In this document: positions 51,748-60,818 of the stretch, piece by piece
Numbering within the stretch: position 1 is the first letter of the stretch
How the letters are laid out: every line of letters begins with the position of its first letter
Assembly: GCF_000720475.1 (NCBI RefSeq)
Contig: NZ_JOAP01000003.1
Span: 186,001 to 250,000 of the forward strand
DNA length: 64,000 bases
Direction: 5' to 3'
Source of the DNA: Streptomyces aureocirculatus
Lineage (GTDB): Bacteria; Actinomycetota; Actinomycetes; Streptomycetales; Streptomycetaceae
Translations under genes and position numbers: made by a program
Notes under the pieces: model-generated
Told to the model about the DNA's origin: nothing
Seen by the model: the letters and a program-made list of their open reading frames with translations, nothing else
Database searches by the model: none

Positions 51748-54700
51748 TCAGTTCGTACCGATCTTCGCGAGCAGATCCACGATCCGGCTCTGCACCTCGC
51801 CGCTCGTGGACCGCTCGGCCAGGAACAGCACGGTCTCGCCCGCGGCCAGCTTCGGCAGGTCGGTCTCGTCGACGGCGGCCGTGTAGACGACCAGCGGGGT
51901 GCGGTTCAACTGGCCGTTCGCGCGCAGCCAGTCGATGATCCCGGCACGCCGGCGGCGTACCTGGAGCAGATCCATGACCACCAGGTTCGGCCGCATCTGC
52001 GCGGCGAGCGTGACCGCGTCCGCGTCGCTCTCGGCCCGCGCCACCTGCATCCCGCGCCGCTCAAGCGTCGCGGTCAGGGCCAGCGCGATCTCCTCGTGCT
52101 CCTCGATGAGCAGCACGCGCGGCGGATGCTGTTCGCTGTCGCGCGGCGCGAGCGCCTTCAGGAGTACGGCGGGGTCGGCGCCGTACGCCGCCTCGCGCGA
52201 GGCCTGCCCGAGCCCCGCCGTGACCAGGACGGGCACCTCGGCGGCGACCGCGGCCTGGCGCAGCGACTGCAGCGCGGTACGCGTGATCGGCCCGGTCAGC
52301 GGGTCCACGAACAGGGCGGCAGGGAACGCGGCGATCTGCGCGTCGACCTCCTCGCGCGAGTGCACGATGACAGGACGGTAGCCACGGTCGCTGAGCGCCT
52401 GCTGGGTGGTGACGTCGGGTGCGGGCCACACCAGGAGACGGCGCGGGTTGTCCAGCGGCTCGGGCGGCAACTCGTCGTCCATGGGCTGCGGCTGCGGCCG
52501 GTTGGACACCTCCACGGCGCCTCCGGGACCGTCCAGAAGCTCAGGGCCCTCGTCGGCGTCCTGGTCCGGGGCGCCGATCGCGTAGGCACGACCGGTGCCT
52601 TCGGTGGTCGGCGAGAGCCGGGGCTGCGGCTGCACCCTGGCCTGCTGGGCCGAGGCCTGCGGGGCAGCGGCCTGCTGGGCCTGGGGCTGGGCCTGAGGCT
52701 GGGCTTGGGCTTGCTGGCGGGCCGCGTCCTGGCGCTCGTCGGTCGCAGGCTCAGGCGGTGTGGACAGCCGACGCCGACGTCCCGAGCCTCCCGCGGAGGG
52801 CTGTGCCGGAGTCTGCGCCGGGTCCGGCTGCGCGGGCTGTGGCTGCGGCAACGGCTGTGCGTGCGGGGCCTGCTGGGGCTGTGGGGGCTGTGGGGCCCCC
52901 TGAGTGTGGGGCTGGGGCTGCGGGGCCGGTGCTGCCTGGCGAGTGCGTCCCGGCCGGTCGGGAGGAGCCTGACGCCCGAACGGCACACCCTGGCCGAGCG
53001 TGCGCACGCTGATGGCGCGCCCCTGCGTCGAGTTCGGGTCGACGGGAGCGGTCTCGGCGGGCAGCGGCTGGGCGGCACGCGCGCGTGGGTCACGTTCCGG
53101 CGGCAGCGCGGCGCCGGGCGGGGGTGTGGGGGTGCCCCCGGCGGGCGTATCGCTCGGCGGGGTGCCATGTACCGGCATGCCCTGAACCGGCATGCCCTGT
53201 GCGGGTGTCGACGGTACGGACTCGGCGGGCGGGGTCTGCCGGGCGCGGCGGCGGCCGGTGGGGTTCTGCTGCTGCGGAACCGGGGCGGGGCCGGGCGTGG
53301 CCGGACCGCTGGTGGCGCCCTGCGCGGGGGTGCCCGGCGCGGGGGTGCCCTGGGCCGTGCCCTGGGCCGTGCCCTGGGCCGGGGTGCCCGGTGCGGCCAC
53401 CGGACCGCGCGGCACGCCCTGTGCGTGGGGAGCCGCCGGACCGTACGGCATCGGGGCCTGCGCCGGGTGCGGCTCCAGGGGTGTGTGGTCCTCGGCCGGG
53501 TCGTGGAGGGCGGCGGAGTGCTGCCCGGGGGTGTCCTGGCGGGCAGGGTTCACGGCGCCGGTGGGGCTTACGGAACCGGTGGGGTTCATGGCGCCGGTGG
53601 GGTTCACGGCACCCGTGGGACTCACGGCACCCGCGGCGCCCGTCTCGGGCATGACTCCCGGAGCCGCCCCGGGCGCGACACCCGGAGCCCGCGCGGGCGC
53701 GCCCACCGGCACGCCCCCCTGCGCTCCCGAGGCCGCACCGCGCCGCGCACCGGCGACACGGGCGCCCCGCGCTCCCGCTGCCGGGGCACCGTGTGCTGCC
53801 GCGGCCATGTCGTCCTGGACCTGCGCGGACCCCTCGGGCGCCCCACCCTGCGCGGGCACCGCGGGCACACCGCCCGGCATGGGCACACCACTCGGCATGG
53901 GCACAGCGCTCTGCGCGGGCGCGCCACCCTGCACGGGCACACCACCCCGAGTACGCGCCTGAAGTCCTGCCTGCACACCGGCCGGTACGTTAACCGAGGC
54001 ACCGACCTGCGCGGCAGCGCCGTGACCGGCACCCACCTGCCCGGCACCCACCTGCCCGGCACCCTGCGCCACGCCCACCTGCCCGGCCACGCCCACCTGC
54101 TCCGCCACGCCGGCCGCACCGCTGCCCGCCTCGCGGTCGGCCTCGGCAGGCGGCAGCGCGAACACGCGCCCGCTGGTGGTCTCTTCCGCGGCGGCACGCT
54201 CGCGGGCGGCGGCCAGCGCACGCCGGGCCCGTCGGCCACCGGGGCGCGGCGCGTCCCCGCCGTCTGCCCCGGCAGGACCACCGGCTTCCGGACCACTGGC
54301 TTCCGGACCCCAGGCGGGCTGTCCCGTACCCGAAGGCAACGCCAACGCCTGCTGCTCACCACCGCGCCGGGCTCGCCGCCCTGACGCCACGGCGATCTCC
54401 GCCGACCCGTGGCCGCCGTGCGCCGGGCCACCCTGTGACGGCACTCCCTGGGGCGGCACGGTCTCGCCGAGGGCAGCCGCTCCGGCAGCGTGCTCGGCGG
54501 CGGTCTTCACGGCGCCCTCGGCCGGACTCGGCCGCCCGCGCCGTCGACCCGTACCGCCGGAAGCGCCCGAAGCGCCCCCCGACGTGTCACCGGCACCTGC
54601 CCCGACGCCCCCGGCAGCCCCGGAATCGGCACCACCGGCGCCCGCCACCGCCTCAGGACCGGCACTCGCAGGACCCTCGGCCACGGCCCGCCGCCTGCGC

Positions 54701-56703
54701 CGCCCGGTCCCACCGGAGCCGTCGCCGCCCGCACCCGCATCGGTGTCGCCGGAAACGGCACCGTCCAGGAAGGAGTCCACAGAGGACCGCCGGGCCCGTC
54801 GGCGCCCGCCTCCGGTGCTGCCGGAGTCCCCGGAGCCGCCCGCCCCCTGCGCGGGCACCAAGGCGCCCGAACCAGCAGTCTCCGTAGAACCGGAGGAACC
54901 GGAGGAACCGGAGGAACCGGAGGAACCGGAGGAACCAACGGAGGCACTGGAGGCACCGGCGGCACCGGAGGATGGCCCACCGGCGGACACATCCCCCATG
55001 GGCACCTCAAGAACGAACGCACTGCCGTTCGTGCCCGGCACCTCGTGCGTCTGGAGCACGCCTCCGTGTGCCTCGACGACGCCCCGGACGACGGGCTCGT
55101 GCACCGGGTCACCCCCGGAGTACGGCCCGCGCACCTCGATGCGGACGACCTCGCCGCGCTGTGCGGCGGCCACGACCACGGTCGAGTCGACGTACGCCCC
55201 CGCTCCCGCGCGCGTGTTGCCGGTGGCGTCGATTCCGGCGACGTCGGCGATCAGATGGGCGAGGGCCGTGGCGAGGCGGCGCGCGTCCACCACGACCTCG
55301 ATCGGCGGCGCGTGCACGGCGAACTGGGCCCTGCCGGGGCCGATCAGCTCGACGGCACCGTCGACTCCGGCGGCGACGACGGCGTCGAGCAGCACGGGCG
55401 TGCGCGCCAACTGCTCGGTACCGGCTTCGAGCCGCTGGTAGCCCAGGACGTTGTCGACGAGCGTCGTCATGCGGGCGTAGCCGGCGGACAGATGGTGCAG
55501 TACCTGGTTGGCCTCGGGCCAGAGCTGTCCCGCGTCGTCGGAGGCGAGGGCGGACAGTTCGCGGCGGAGCTCGTCGAGCGGGCCGCGCAGCGACCGGTCG
55601 AGGACGGCGACGAGCTGGCTGTGGCGCGCGGCGAGCGCCTCGTACCGCGTCTGCTCCCGCTCGGCGAGCTCCTCGTAGCGGTCCTTCTCGCGCTCGGCGA
55701 GCGCGGCGTACCGCTCCTGCTCGGCCGCGAGCTCCTCCTCGCGCAGCTCGGCGGCGGCCCGCAGCTCATCGGCGCGCCGCTCGGCGGCGTCCCTGAGCTC
55801 CGCTTCGCGCTGCTCGGCGGCGGTCCGCAGCTCCTCGGCGTGCCGGGCGACGGCGGCCTCGTACTTCTCGGCGAGGGCGTCGTACGGCCGCCGGTCGGTG
55901 AAGGTCATCACGGCGCCGACGAGCTGGTCACCGTCGCGCACGGGGGCCGTGGTCAGGTCGACGGAGACCTTCTCGCCGCTCTTGGACCACAGGACCTGTC
56001 CGCGTACGCGGTGCTTGCGGCCGGAGCGCAGGGTGTCGGCGAGCGGGGAGTCCTCGTACGGGAACGGCTCGCCGTCGGCGCGGGAGTGCAGGACGAGCGG
56101 GTGCAGCTCCTGGCCGCCGAGGTCGCTGGCGCGGAAGCCGAGTATCTGGGCGGCGGCCGGGTTGACGAGGACGACGCGGCCGTCGGTGTCGGTGCCGACG
56201 ACGCCCTCGGCGGCGGCCCGCAGGATCATCTCCGTCTGCCGCTGCGACCGGGCGAGTTCGGCCTCGGTGTTGAGCGTTCCCGACAGATCACGGACGACGA
56301 TCATCAGCATCTCGTCGCCGCTGTAGCCGCCGTACCCGCCGTGGCTGCCGAACCGCTCGTCGTACGCCTGCCGGCTGTCCTCAAGGTTGGAGCTGGTGAC
56401 CTCTACGGGGAACTCGCTGCCGTCCGTGCGCCGGGCGATCATCCGCTTCGGCTTGGTACGTCCCTGTTCGTCCAGCGTCACCGGGCGGCGCATGGAGCCG
56501 GGGATGAGTCGGGAGTCGAACTCCGGCAGCAGATCTAGCAGTCCGCGCCCCACGAGCGCGGTGCCGGGTGCCTCGAAGGCCTCGAGCGCGATGGCGTTCG
56601 CGTTCACGACGGTCCCGTTGGCGTTGACGAGCACCAGCGCGTCCGGGAGCGCGTCGAGTATGGCTGCGAGGCGAGCAGCGCCTCGGGATGGCCTGCTGCT
56701 CAC
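51748..56703 (-). CDS. Giant PAS-PAS, kinase-like and double-receiver protein (probable pseudokinase)
   Basis: 1651 residues. Order: PAS 1 about 10-130, PAS 2 about 165-285, a charged coiled coil about 290-385, a HisKA/HATPase-like region about 385-590, about 800 residues of Gly/Ala/Pro/Gln-rich disordered sequence, a degenerate receiver (RRLLVWPAPDVTTQQALSDRG), and a receiver with its Asp in NLVVMDLL. The phosphoacceptor helix reads LDRSLRGPLDELRREL, with no His, and the ATPase N box (LATALAHLIADVAGID) has no Asn. It may act as a scaffold or signal hub rather than a kinase, like OsaA-type hybrids in size only. No other two-component gene adjoins it. Confidence 0.88.
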   Translation of the reverse strand: MSSRPSRGAARLAAILDALPDALVLVNANGTVVNANAIALEAFEAPGTALVGRGLLDLLPEFDSRLIPGSMRRPVTLDEQGRTKPKRMIARRTDGSEFPVEVTSSNLEDSRQAYDERFGSHGGYGGYSGDEMLMIVVRDLSGTLNTEAELARSQRQTEMILRAAAEGVVGTDTDGRVVLVNPAAAQILGFRASDLGGQELHPLVLHSRADGEPFPYEDSPLADTLRSGRKHRVRGQVLWSKSGEKVSVDLTTAPVRDGDQLVGAVMTFTDRRPYDALAEKYEAAVARHAEELRTAAEQREAELRDAAERRADELRAAAELREEELAAEQERYAALAEREKDRYEELAEREQTRYEALAARHSQLVAVLDRSLRGPLDELRRELSALASDDAGQLWPEANQVLHHLSAGYARMTTLVDNVLGYQRLEAGTEQLARTPVLLDAVVAAGVDGAVELIGPGRAQFAVHAPPIEVVVDARRLATALAHLIADVAGIDATGNTRAGAGAYVDSTVVVAAAQRGEVVRIEVRGPYSGGDPVHEPVVRGVVEAHGGVLQTHEVPGTNGSAFVLEVPMGDVSAGGPSSGAAGASSASVGSSGSSGSSGSSGSSGSTETAGSGALVPAQGAGGSGDSGSTGGGRRRARRSSVDSFLDGAVSGDTDAGAGGDGSGGTGRRRRRAVAEGPASAGPEAVAGAGGADSGAAGGVGAGAGDTSGGASGASGGTGRRRGRPSPAEGAVKTAAEHAAGAAALGETVPPQGVPSQGGPAHGGHGSAEIAVASGRRARRGGEQQALALPSGTGQPAWGPEASGPEAGGPAGADGGDAPRPGGRRARRALAAARERAAAEETTSGRVFALPPAEADREAGSGAAGVAEQVGVAGQVGVAQGAGQVGAGQVGAGHGAAAQVGASVNVPAGVQAGLQARTRGGVPVQGGAPAQSAVPMPSGVPMPGGVPAVPAQGGAPEGSAQVQDDMAAAAHGAPAAGARGARVAGARRGAASGAQGGVPVGAPARAPGVAPGAAPGVMPETGAAGAVSPTGAVNPTGAMNPTGSVSPTGAVNPARQDTPGQHSAALHDPAEDHTPLEPHPAQAPMPYGPAAPHAQGVPRGPVAAPGTPAQGTAQGTAQGTPAPGTPAQGATSGPATPGPAPVPQQQNPTGRRRARQTPPAESVPSTPAQGMPVQGMPVHGTPPSDTPAGGTPTPPPGAALPPERDPRARAAQPLPAETAPVDPNSTQGRAISVRTLGQGVPFGRQAPPDRPGRTRQAAPAPQPQPHTQGAPQPPQPQQAPHAQPLPQPQPAQPDPAQTPAQPSAGGSGRRRRLSTPPEPATDERQDAARQQAQAQPQAQPQAQQAAAPQASAQQARVQPQPRLSPTTEGTGRAYAIGAPDQDADEGPELLDGPGGAVEVSNRPQPQPMDDELPPEPLDNPRRLLVWPAPDVTTQQALSDRGYRPVIVHSREEVDAQIAAFPAALFVDPLTGPITRTALQSLRQAAVAAEVPVLVTAGLGQASREAAYGADPAVLLKALAPRDSEQHPPRVLLIEEHEEIALALTATLERRGMQVARAESDADAVTLAAQMRPNLVVMDLLQVRRRRAGIIDWLRANGQLNRTPLVVYTAAVDETDLPKLAAGETVLFLAERSTSGEVQSRIVDLLAKIGTN

Positions 56704-56884
56704 GACGACGCTTCCTCCCTGATCACTGCACCTTGCCGACCGACCGGGCCATCTTGCCTCGCGGCCCGTGACGTGTCACGGGAGGGAGTCTACGGGGAGT
56801 GGTTGCGGGCGCGACGCCGGATGAGAGGGAGGTCGCACGCAGAAGCTGTGAGCCTTCAGTAGTGCCTGGTCACAGAAGGGTCAA

Positions 56885-56910
56885 GCGTGCCCTTCTTAAG
56901 AAGGGCACGC
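56885..56910. terminator. Perfect 26-bp palindrome
   Basis: GCGTGCCCTTCTT with its exact complement AAGAAGGGCACGC, no loop, between the SSI-like gene stop and the sensor gene start (both minus strand). It can end SSI-like transcription as a hairpin or serve as a protein-binding site for the sensor gene promoter, about 180 bp away. Confidence 0.55.
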
Positions 56911-56975
56911 CGGACCCATCGCCTCCGGTTCCGGCCGGGGTGCCGTCCGCCACTGGCTCACGGGTCGCACGGCCC

Positions 56976-57060
56976 TGCTTCAGGCGCCGTCCGCCCTTGC
57001 CTAAGGCGCCGTCCGCGCCTGCCTCACGCGCTGTCCGCGCCCCGCCTCACGCACCGTCCG
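56976..57060. repeat. 24-25-bp tandem repeat at the SSI-like gene end
   Basis: Three to four diverged units built on GCGCCGTCCGCGCCTGCCTC, reaching the stop codon of the inhibitor gene at 57047. The rest of 56704-56975 has no credible gene. Confidence 0.65.
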
Positions 57061-57619
57061 AAGGCAGCACCGGCACGAGGCTGTTCCACCGCGAGATCTC
57101 ACACCCGTCGGTGCGGGAGAAGGCGGCGTCGATGTGCCGCCCCTGCCACTCGCCGCGGACGCGGGCGGTCTGCGGGCCGCCGTACTGCTGGGTGCACATG
57201 GTGCCGCGCGGGACCGCCTTGAACGGGTCCAGGCCCTCGGCCGCGAGCTGATCGAGCCGTTCGCACGCGGCACCGGGTGAAGCGTGCGAACCCCCGTCGG
57301 GGGCGCACCGCAGGGTGTACGTGCCGTCGCCGGCGCCCCCGGTCCCGCTCACGGTGATGGTCAGCCGATGCCTGCCGTGCTCACCGGGCCCGATGTCCTG
57401 GACGCCGGCTGCTTTCCCGACCTTCTCGACCTTCTCGACCTTCTCGACCTTCCCGGCTTTCTCGGCTTTCTGGACCTTCTCGACTTTCTCGACGGTGGCC
57501 GCTCCGGCCGGGCCCGCGGCGCCCGGTGGGCAGGCCTGCGCGGTGGTGGGGCCCGCGGTGAGGACGGCGAGGGTCGTGGCGGCGGTGAGGAAGAGGCGGC
57601 GTGGCGTGAGGTGCTGCAC
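57047..57619 (-). CDS. Subtilisin-inhibitor-like (SSI family) secreted protein with Lys/Glu-repeat insert
   Basis: 190 residues. Signal peptide (LFLTAATTLAVLTAGPTTAQA), then about 30 residues of VEK/AEK/GKVEK repeats from 9-bp tandem DNA, then an SSI domain about residues 80-185: YTLRCAPDGGSHASPGAAC, AVPRGTMCTQQYGG, GEWQGRHIDAAFSRTDGCEI, with the four Cys of the family. Aligned with SSI (MMCPMVYDP), the reactive-site P1 is Gln in CTQ-Q, where SSI has Met and relatives often Lys or Arg. It inhibits secreted proteases; target specificity is probably altered. Confidence 0.88.
   Translation of the reverse strand: MQHLTPRRLFLTAATTLAVLTAGPTTAQACPPGAAGPAGAATVEKVEKVQKAEKAGKVEKVEKVEKVGKAAGVQDIGPGEHGRHRLTITVSGTGGAGDGTYTLRCAPDGGSHASPGAACERLDQLAAEGLDPFKAVPRGTMCTQQYGGPQTARVRGEWQGRHIDAAFSRTDGCEISRWNSLVPVLPSDGA
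57421..57495 (-). repeat. 9-bp tandem repeat encoding VEK units
   Basis: Runs of CTTCTCGAC and relatives encode the VEKVEKVQKAEK... segment between the signal peptide and the SSI domain; several adjacent units are identical. Confidence 0.85.
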
Positions 57620-57862
57620 GGGGGCTCCCCTGGGGACGCGGTGGCGGCGAGGCGCGGCACGGCCAGGCCGTCGGCGCCGGAGCCGTGTCGGTCCCCGGCG
57701 CCCACCGCCTATAACGCCGTGAGCCCCGTCGCGTTGCGCCCCCGGTTTTGACTTTGCCCTGCGGGCCGCACGGCTAGTACCGTGGAGCCGCGATTGGTGA
57801 CGCGCCCCCTGGCTGTGTCATCATCTGCACGCACCTCCGCGCTCGCGTGGAAGTGCAGGTTG

Positions 57863-57953
57863 GGAGGCGTCGCCTAGTCCGGTCTATGGCGCCGCACTGC
57901 TAATGCGGTTTGGGTCTTAAAGCCCATCGAGGGTTCAAATCCCTCCGCCTCCG
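57863..57953 (+). tRNA. tRNA-Ser (GCU)
   Basis: Acceptor GGAGGCG/CGCCTCC with discriminator G, anticodon loop CTGCTAA (anticodon GCT), long variable arm, T arm GAGGG-TTCAAAT-CCCTC. Confidence 0.95.
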
Positions 57954-57962
57954 CACCACGAT

Positions 57963-57994
57963 CCGAAGCCCCGGTCACCCGACCGGGGCTTCGG
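57963..57994 (+). terminator. Terminator after tRNA-Ser(GCU)
   Basis: CCGAAGCCCCGGTC, loop ACCC, GACCGGGGCTTCGG: a perfect 14-bp stem 9 bp after the tRNA. Confidence 0.85.
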
Positions 57995-58224
57995 CCGTAT
58001 CCGCCACCCTTCACCCCGCACGCCTCCCCCGCACCGGCACAGCTTCGGTGGGACGCCCGTGGGTTCGAGGGGCGCCGGAGAGCCCCCTGATGGGTATTTG
58101 CCCAGGTCAGGCGGGATGCGGGAAACGGATTTCGCCTCACGGCGCAGGTCATGTAATGTTGTTCTCGCAACGCCGACCGGGGCGAAAAGGCCCGGGAGGA
58201 AGAGCAACACAACAGAAAAACCAA

Positions 58225-58297
58225 GCACTCGTAGCTTAACGGATAGAGCATCTGACTACGGATCAGAAGGTTGCAGGTTCGAATCCTGCCGAGTGCA
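58225..58297 (+). tRNA. tRNA-Arg (ACG)
   Basis: Acceptor GCACTCG/CGAGTGC with discriminator A, anticodon loop CTACGGA (ACG), T arm GCAGG-TTCGAAT-CCTGC. Confidence 0.95.
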
Positions 58298-58303
58298 CAC
58301 AGA

Positions 58304-58335
58304 CAAGAGGCCCCGGATCACTCCGGGGCCTCTTG
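58304..58335 (+). terminator. Terminator after tRNA-Arg(ACG)
   Basis: CAAGAGGCCCCGGA, loop TCAC, TCCGGGGCCTCTTG, then CGTTTCC: a perfect 14-bp stem. Confidence 0.88.
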
Positions 58336-58413
58336 CGTTTCCGGGGCGTACAGCACCGAAGCACGGCAACGCCCGTGCCCGCCGCCGACCCACGCAGTCG
58401 GCGGCGTCTCGGC

Positions 58414-59247
58414 TCAGGGGACCTCGGGCGCACCCCACGTGCCGACCGTCACCTCGTCGCCCACGGACAGCTTGCCGGCGTGCAGTACGGCGTACTTCGT
58501 GCCGAGTGCGACCCCGCCCCGGGGTGCGCGGCGGTAGGTGGCGAGGGTGCGCAGCGGCTCCGGGCCCGCCCTGCGGCCGGCGTCCTGGTCGACCAAGGTG
58601 ACGGCGCAGCGGATCGCTGCCTTTGTGTAGCCGAGTTCGGTGGTGCCGATCGTGAGGTGGTGGGCGCGGTCCTCGGTGTGCGGCTCGTCCCAGCCCGCCA
58701 CGACGATGTTGGGGCGGAAGCGGTCCATCGGCAGTGGCTCACCGCCCCGCTTGACGATCTTCTCGTTCAGGAGGTCCACGGTCGCCAGGGAGATGAGGTG
58801 CAGCGCGCTGCTGTCGGCATAGCCGGAGGTGCCGGGCGTCGAGCCGTCGGTCACGCGGTCGTGTTCCGGCGGTACGCGGACCAGTCTGCTGGGGGTGCCG
58901 CCCAGCACGTCCGACAGCCACTCCGCCGCCGCGTCGCCCTGGTCGATGCCCTGGTACGGGGCTCCGAAGAGGTCCACGTCCCGGCGGGCGCCGGTCGTGT
59001 CCACGTCGATGTCCACGGAGCCGTGGGCGTCGGCGCGCAGCGTGAGCCGGTCGCCGTCCGCGGTGATCGTGGGGCGGATCAGCGCGAGGCGTGGGTCCCG
59101 CCGCTGCGTCCGGTACCCGCCGTCCTCGGTGACGACCATGAAGCTGCGGTCGTGCGCGAGGCCCGCGGCCGTCAGGACGGCCTCATCCGCCGCCGTTCCC
59201 GCGCAGCCCTTGACGGGGTAGTACGACAACTCGGCGACGACGGCCAT
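58414..59247 (-). CDS. MOSC-domain protein
   Basis: 277 residues. N-terminal MOSC_N beta barrel (AELSYYPVKGCAGTAADEAVL, AHDRSFMVV) and MOSC domain with the conserved Cys in AIRCAVTLVDQ and RPNIVVAGW. Related to mARC and MoCo sulphurase C-terminal domains; likely molybdenum-cofactor-dependent reductase activity. The length is normal; no [2Fe-2S] domain is fused. Confidence 0.9.
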   Translation of the reverse strand: MAVVAELSYYPVKGCAGTAADEAVLTAAGLAHDRSFMVVTEDGGYRTQRRDPRLALIRPTITADGDRLTLRADAHGSVDIDVDTTGARRDVDLFGAPYQGIDQGDAAAEWLSDVLGGTPSRLVRVPPEHDRVTDGSTPGTSGYADSSALHLISLATVDLLNEKIVKRGGEPLPMDRFRPNIVVAGWDEPHTEDRAHHLTIGTTELGYTKAAIRCAVTLVDQDAGRRAGPEPLRTLATYRRAPRGGVALGTKYAVLHAGKLSVGDEVTVGTWGAPEVP

Positions 59248-59374
59248 GATGTGGTCCCCTTCTGCGGTCCCGGCGGGCGTGCCCTGTCACCCGTGACGGT
59301 AACCAATCACGGCAGGGAGCCTCGCGTGCTGTTCCACGGCACGATTGTCAGTGGCGTGCGGCATGCTCGTTTCC

Positions 59375-60418
59375 ATGACGTGGTGGTGCACGGGGGTGCG
59401 GTGGCGGGTCGGTGCGGGGCCCGTCCTCGGGTGGTACGCGCCGGGGCGCGGCGAGCGGGAGAGCGCGCTGTCGGCCGGGGGCGAGATCGCCTTCCGGGTC
59501 CGGGGCGGGCGGCGCTGTCTCGGGGTGCGGCGGGGCGGCCGGTGGACGGTGTGCCCGACGGGCGCCGCGGTGGCCGGGCGGGCCACGCGGGCGCAGTGCG
59601 AGGAGTGCGCGCGCGTCGACCGGGCGCACTCGGTCGCGGCGGACACCTTCGCCGACGACCCGCGTCCGTACCACGTGTACGTGGCCTGGTTCGGCCCCGG
59701 ACTGGTGAAGGTGGGCATCACGGGCGTCGCGCGGGGCGGCGCGCGCCTCCTGGAGCAGGGCGCCGTGGCCTACACCTGGCTCGGCCGGGGGCCGTTGATG
59801 GCGGCGCGCAGGACGGAGGAACTGCTGCGGACCGCCCTCGGCGTACCGGACCGGATTCCGTACGAGCGGAAGCGGGTGCTGCGGGCGCGACTCCCCGGAG
59901 CGGAGGAGCGGGCGGGCGAGCTGGCGGGGGTCCACCGGCAGGCGGTGGCGCTCGGCGGCTGGCCGGAATCGCTGGAGCGGCTGGCGTGCGAAGTCGTGGA
60001 CCACGGCGAGGTGTTCGGGCTCGCCGCGCTCGGCCGTTCCGGCGGACCCGGTGGTCCGGGTGCCCCAGTTGATCAGGCGGCCCCGGGTGCTCCGGGGGGT
60101 CCCCACGGTTTCGCCGCCGACCTGGGGCAGGCCGTGGAGCAGTTGACCGACGGCGGAGTGGTGGCGGGGACTCTCCTCGCCGCGGCAGGACCCGATCTGC
60201 ACCTGTCCGTGGATGCGGGCGGGCGGACGCGGGGGTCCGGCACGCGGGAGTCCGGGATGTGGGGGCCCGGCACGCGGGAGCTGGTGATCGACAGTCGGCT
60301 GATGAGCGGGTGGCCGCTGGTGGGCCTCGGCGACGCCGCCGCCGTGGACACGAGCGTCGCGGGAGCCGTGACGGTCCCTGTACGGGAGATACCTGTGGTG
60401 CAGGGCGGGCTGTTCTGA
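59375..60418 (+). CDS. DUF2797-family protein
   Basis: 347 residues. Cysteine cluster CPTGAAVAGRATRAQCEECA around residues 60-80, then YHVYVAWFGPGLVKVGITGVARG, a GIY-YIG-like element, typical of DUF2797. A Gly/Pro-rich insert with short repeats (SGGPGGPGAPVDQAAPGAPGG) and a second repeat segment (RGSGTRESGMWGPGTRE) interrupt the C-terminal half. The function is unknown; the fold suggests nucleic-acid binding. ATG 59375 chosen; an upstream in-frame start at 59345 is possible. Confidence 0.82.
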   Translation: MTWWCTGVRWRVGAGPVLGWYAPGRGERESALSAGGEIAFRVRGGRRCLGVRRGGRWTVCPTGAAVAGRATRAQCEECARVDRAHSVAADTFADDPRPYHVYVAWFGPGLVKVGITGVARGGARLLEQGAVAYTWLGRGPLMAARRTEELLRTALGVPDRIPYERKRVLRARLPGAEERAGELAGVHRQAVALGGWPESLERLACEVVDHGEVFGLAALGRSGGPGGPGAPVDQAAPGAPGGPHGFAADLGQAVEQLTDGGVVAGTLLAAAGPDLHLSVDAGGRTRGSGTRESGMWGPGTRELVIDSRLMSGWPLVGLGDAAAVDTSVAGAVTVPVREIPVVQGGLF

Positions 60419-60523
60419 TTCCGAGGGCTTCGTCGACCGGAAGGCAAAGTCCCGCCGCCCGTAGGGCGATATCGGGCACCGGAGGGTGGACAGGGGATCG
60501 GCGCGCACCCGACCGTGTGTGTC

Positions 60524-60818
60524 ATGAGTGATCAACCTGATGATGATGCTGCTGCCGTAGACGGGAGTGACAGCCCCGGACCCGGCCCCGGGGGCCCTTT
60601 CCCACCTCCCTACTACACCGTCGTGTTCAGCTCCCTGCGCTCTCCGGGGGACAACGACTACGGCGCGACCGCCGAGCGTATGGAGGAGCGGGTGCGGGCC
60701 GTGCCCGGGTTCCTCGGGATGGACTCGGCGCGGGGCACGGGTGCGGGGCCGCAAGGAGTGGTACGAGGACTACGTCGTGCACGTCGCCAAGGTCGAGCGG
60801 AGTTACGGAATTGAGTGA
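60524..60818 (+). pseudogene. Antibiotic biosynthesis monooxygenase (ABM) gene, internally deleted and frameshifted
   Basis: ATG 60524 opens an ABM-type sequence (YYTVVFSSLRSPGDNDYG, RAVPGFLGMDSARG). At about 60740 the reading switches frame: the family's C-terminal GRKEWYEDYVVHVAKVERSYG follows in frame +3 to TGA 60818. The expected middle of about 30-40 residues is missing. The remaining ends fit an intact parent gene, so this is a recent deletion. The following amidohydrolase starts inside its last codons. Confidence 0.65.

Noticed and set aside
51706..54384. 892-codon plus-strand open frame opposite the giant sensor gene
   Set aside because: It mirrors the GC-rich linker of the real gene; the composition is Arg/His/Gly-rich with no domain.
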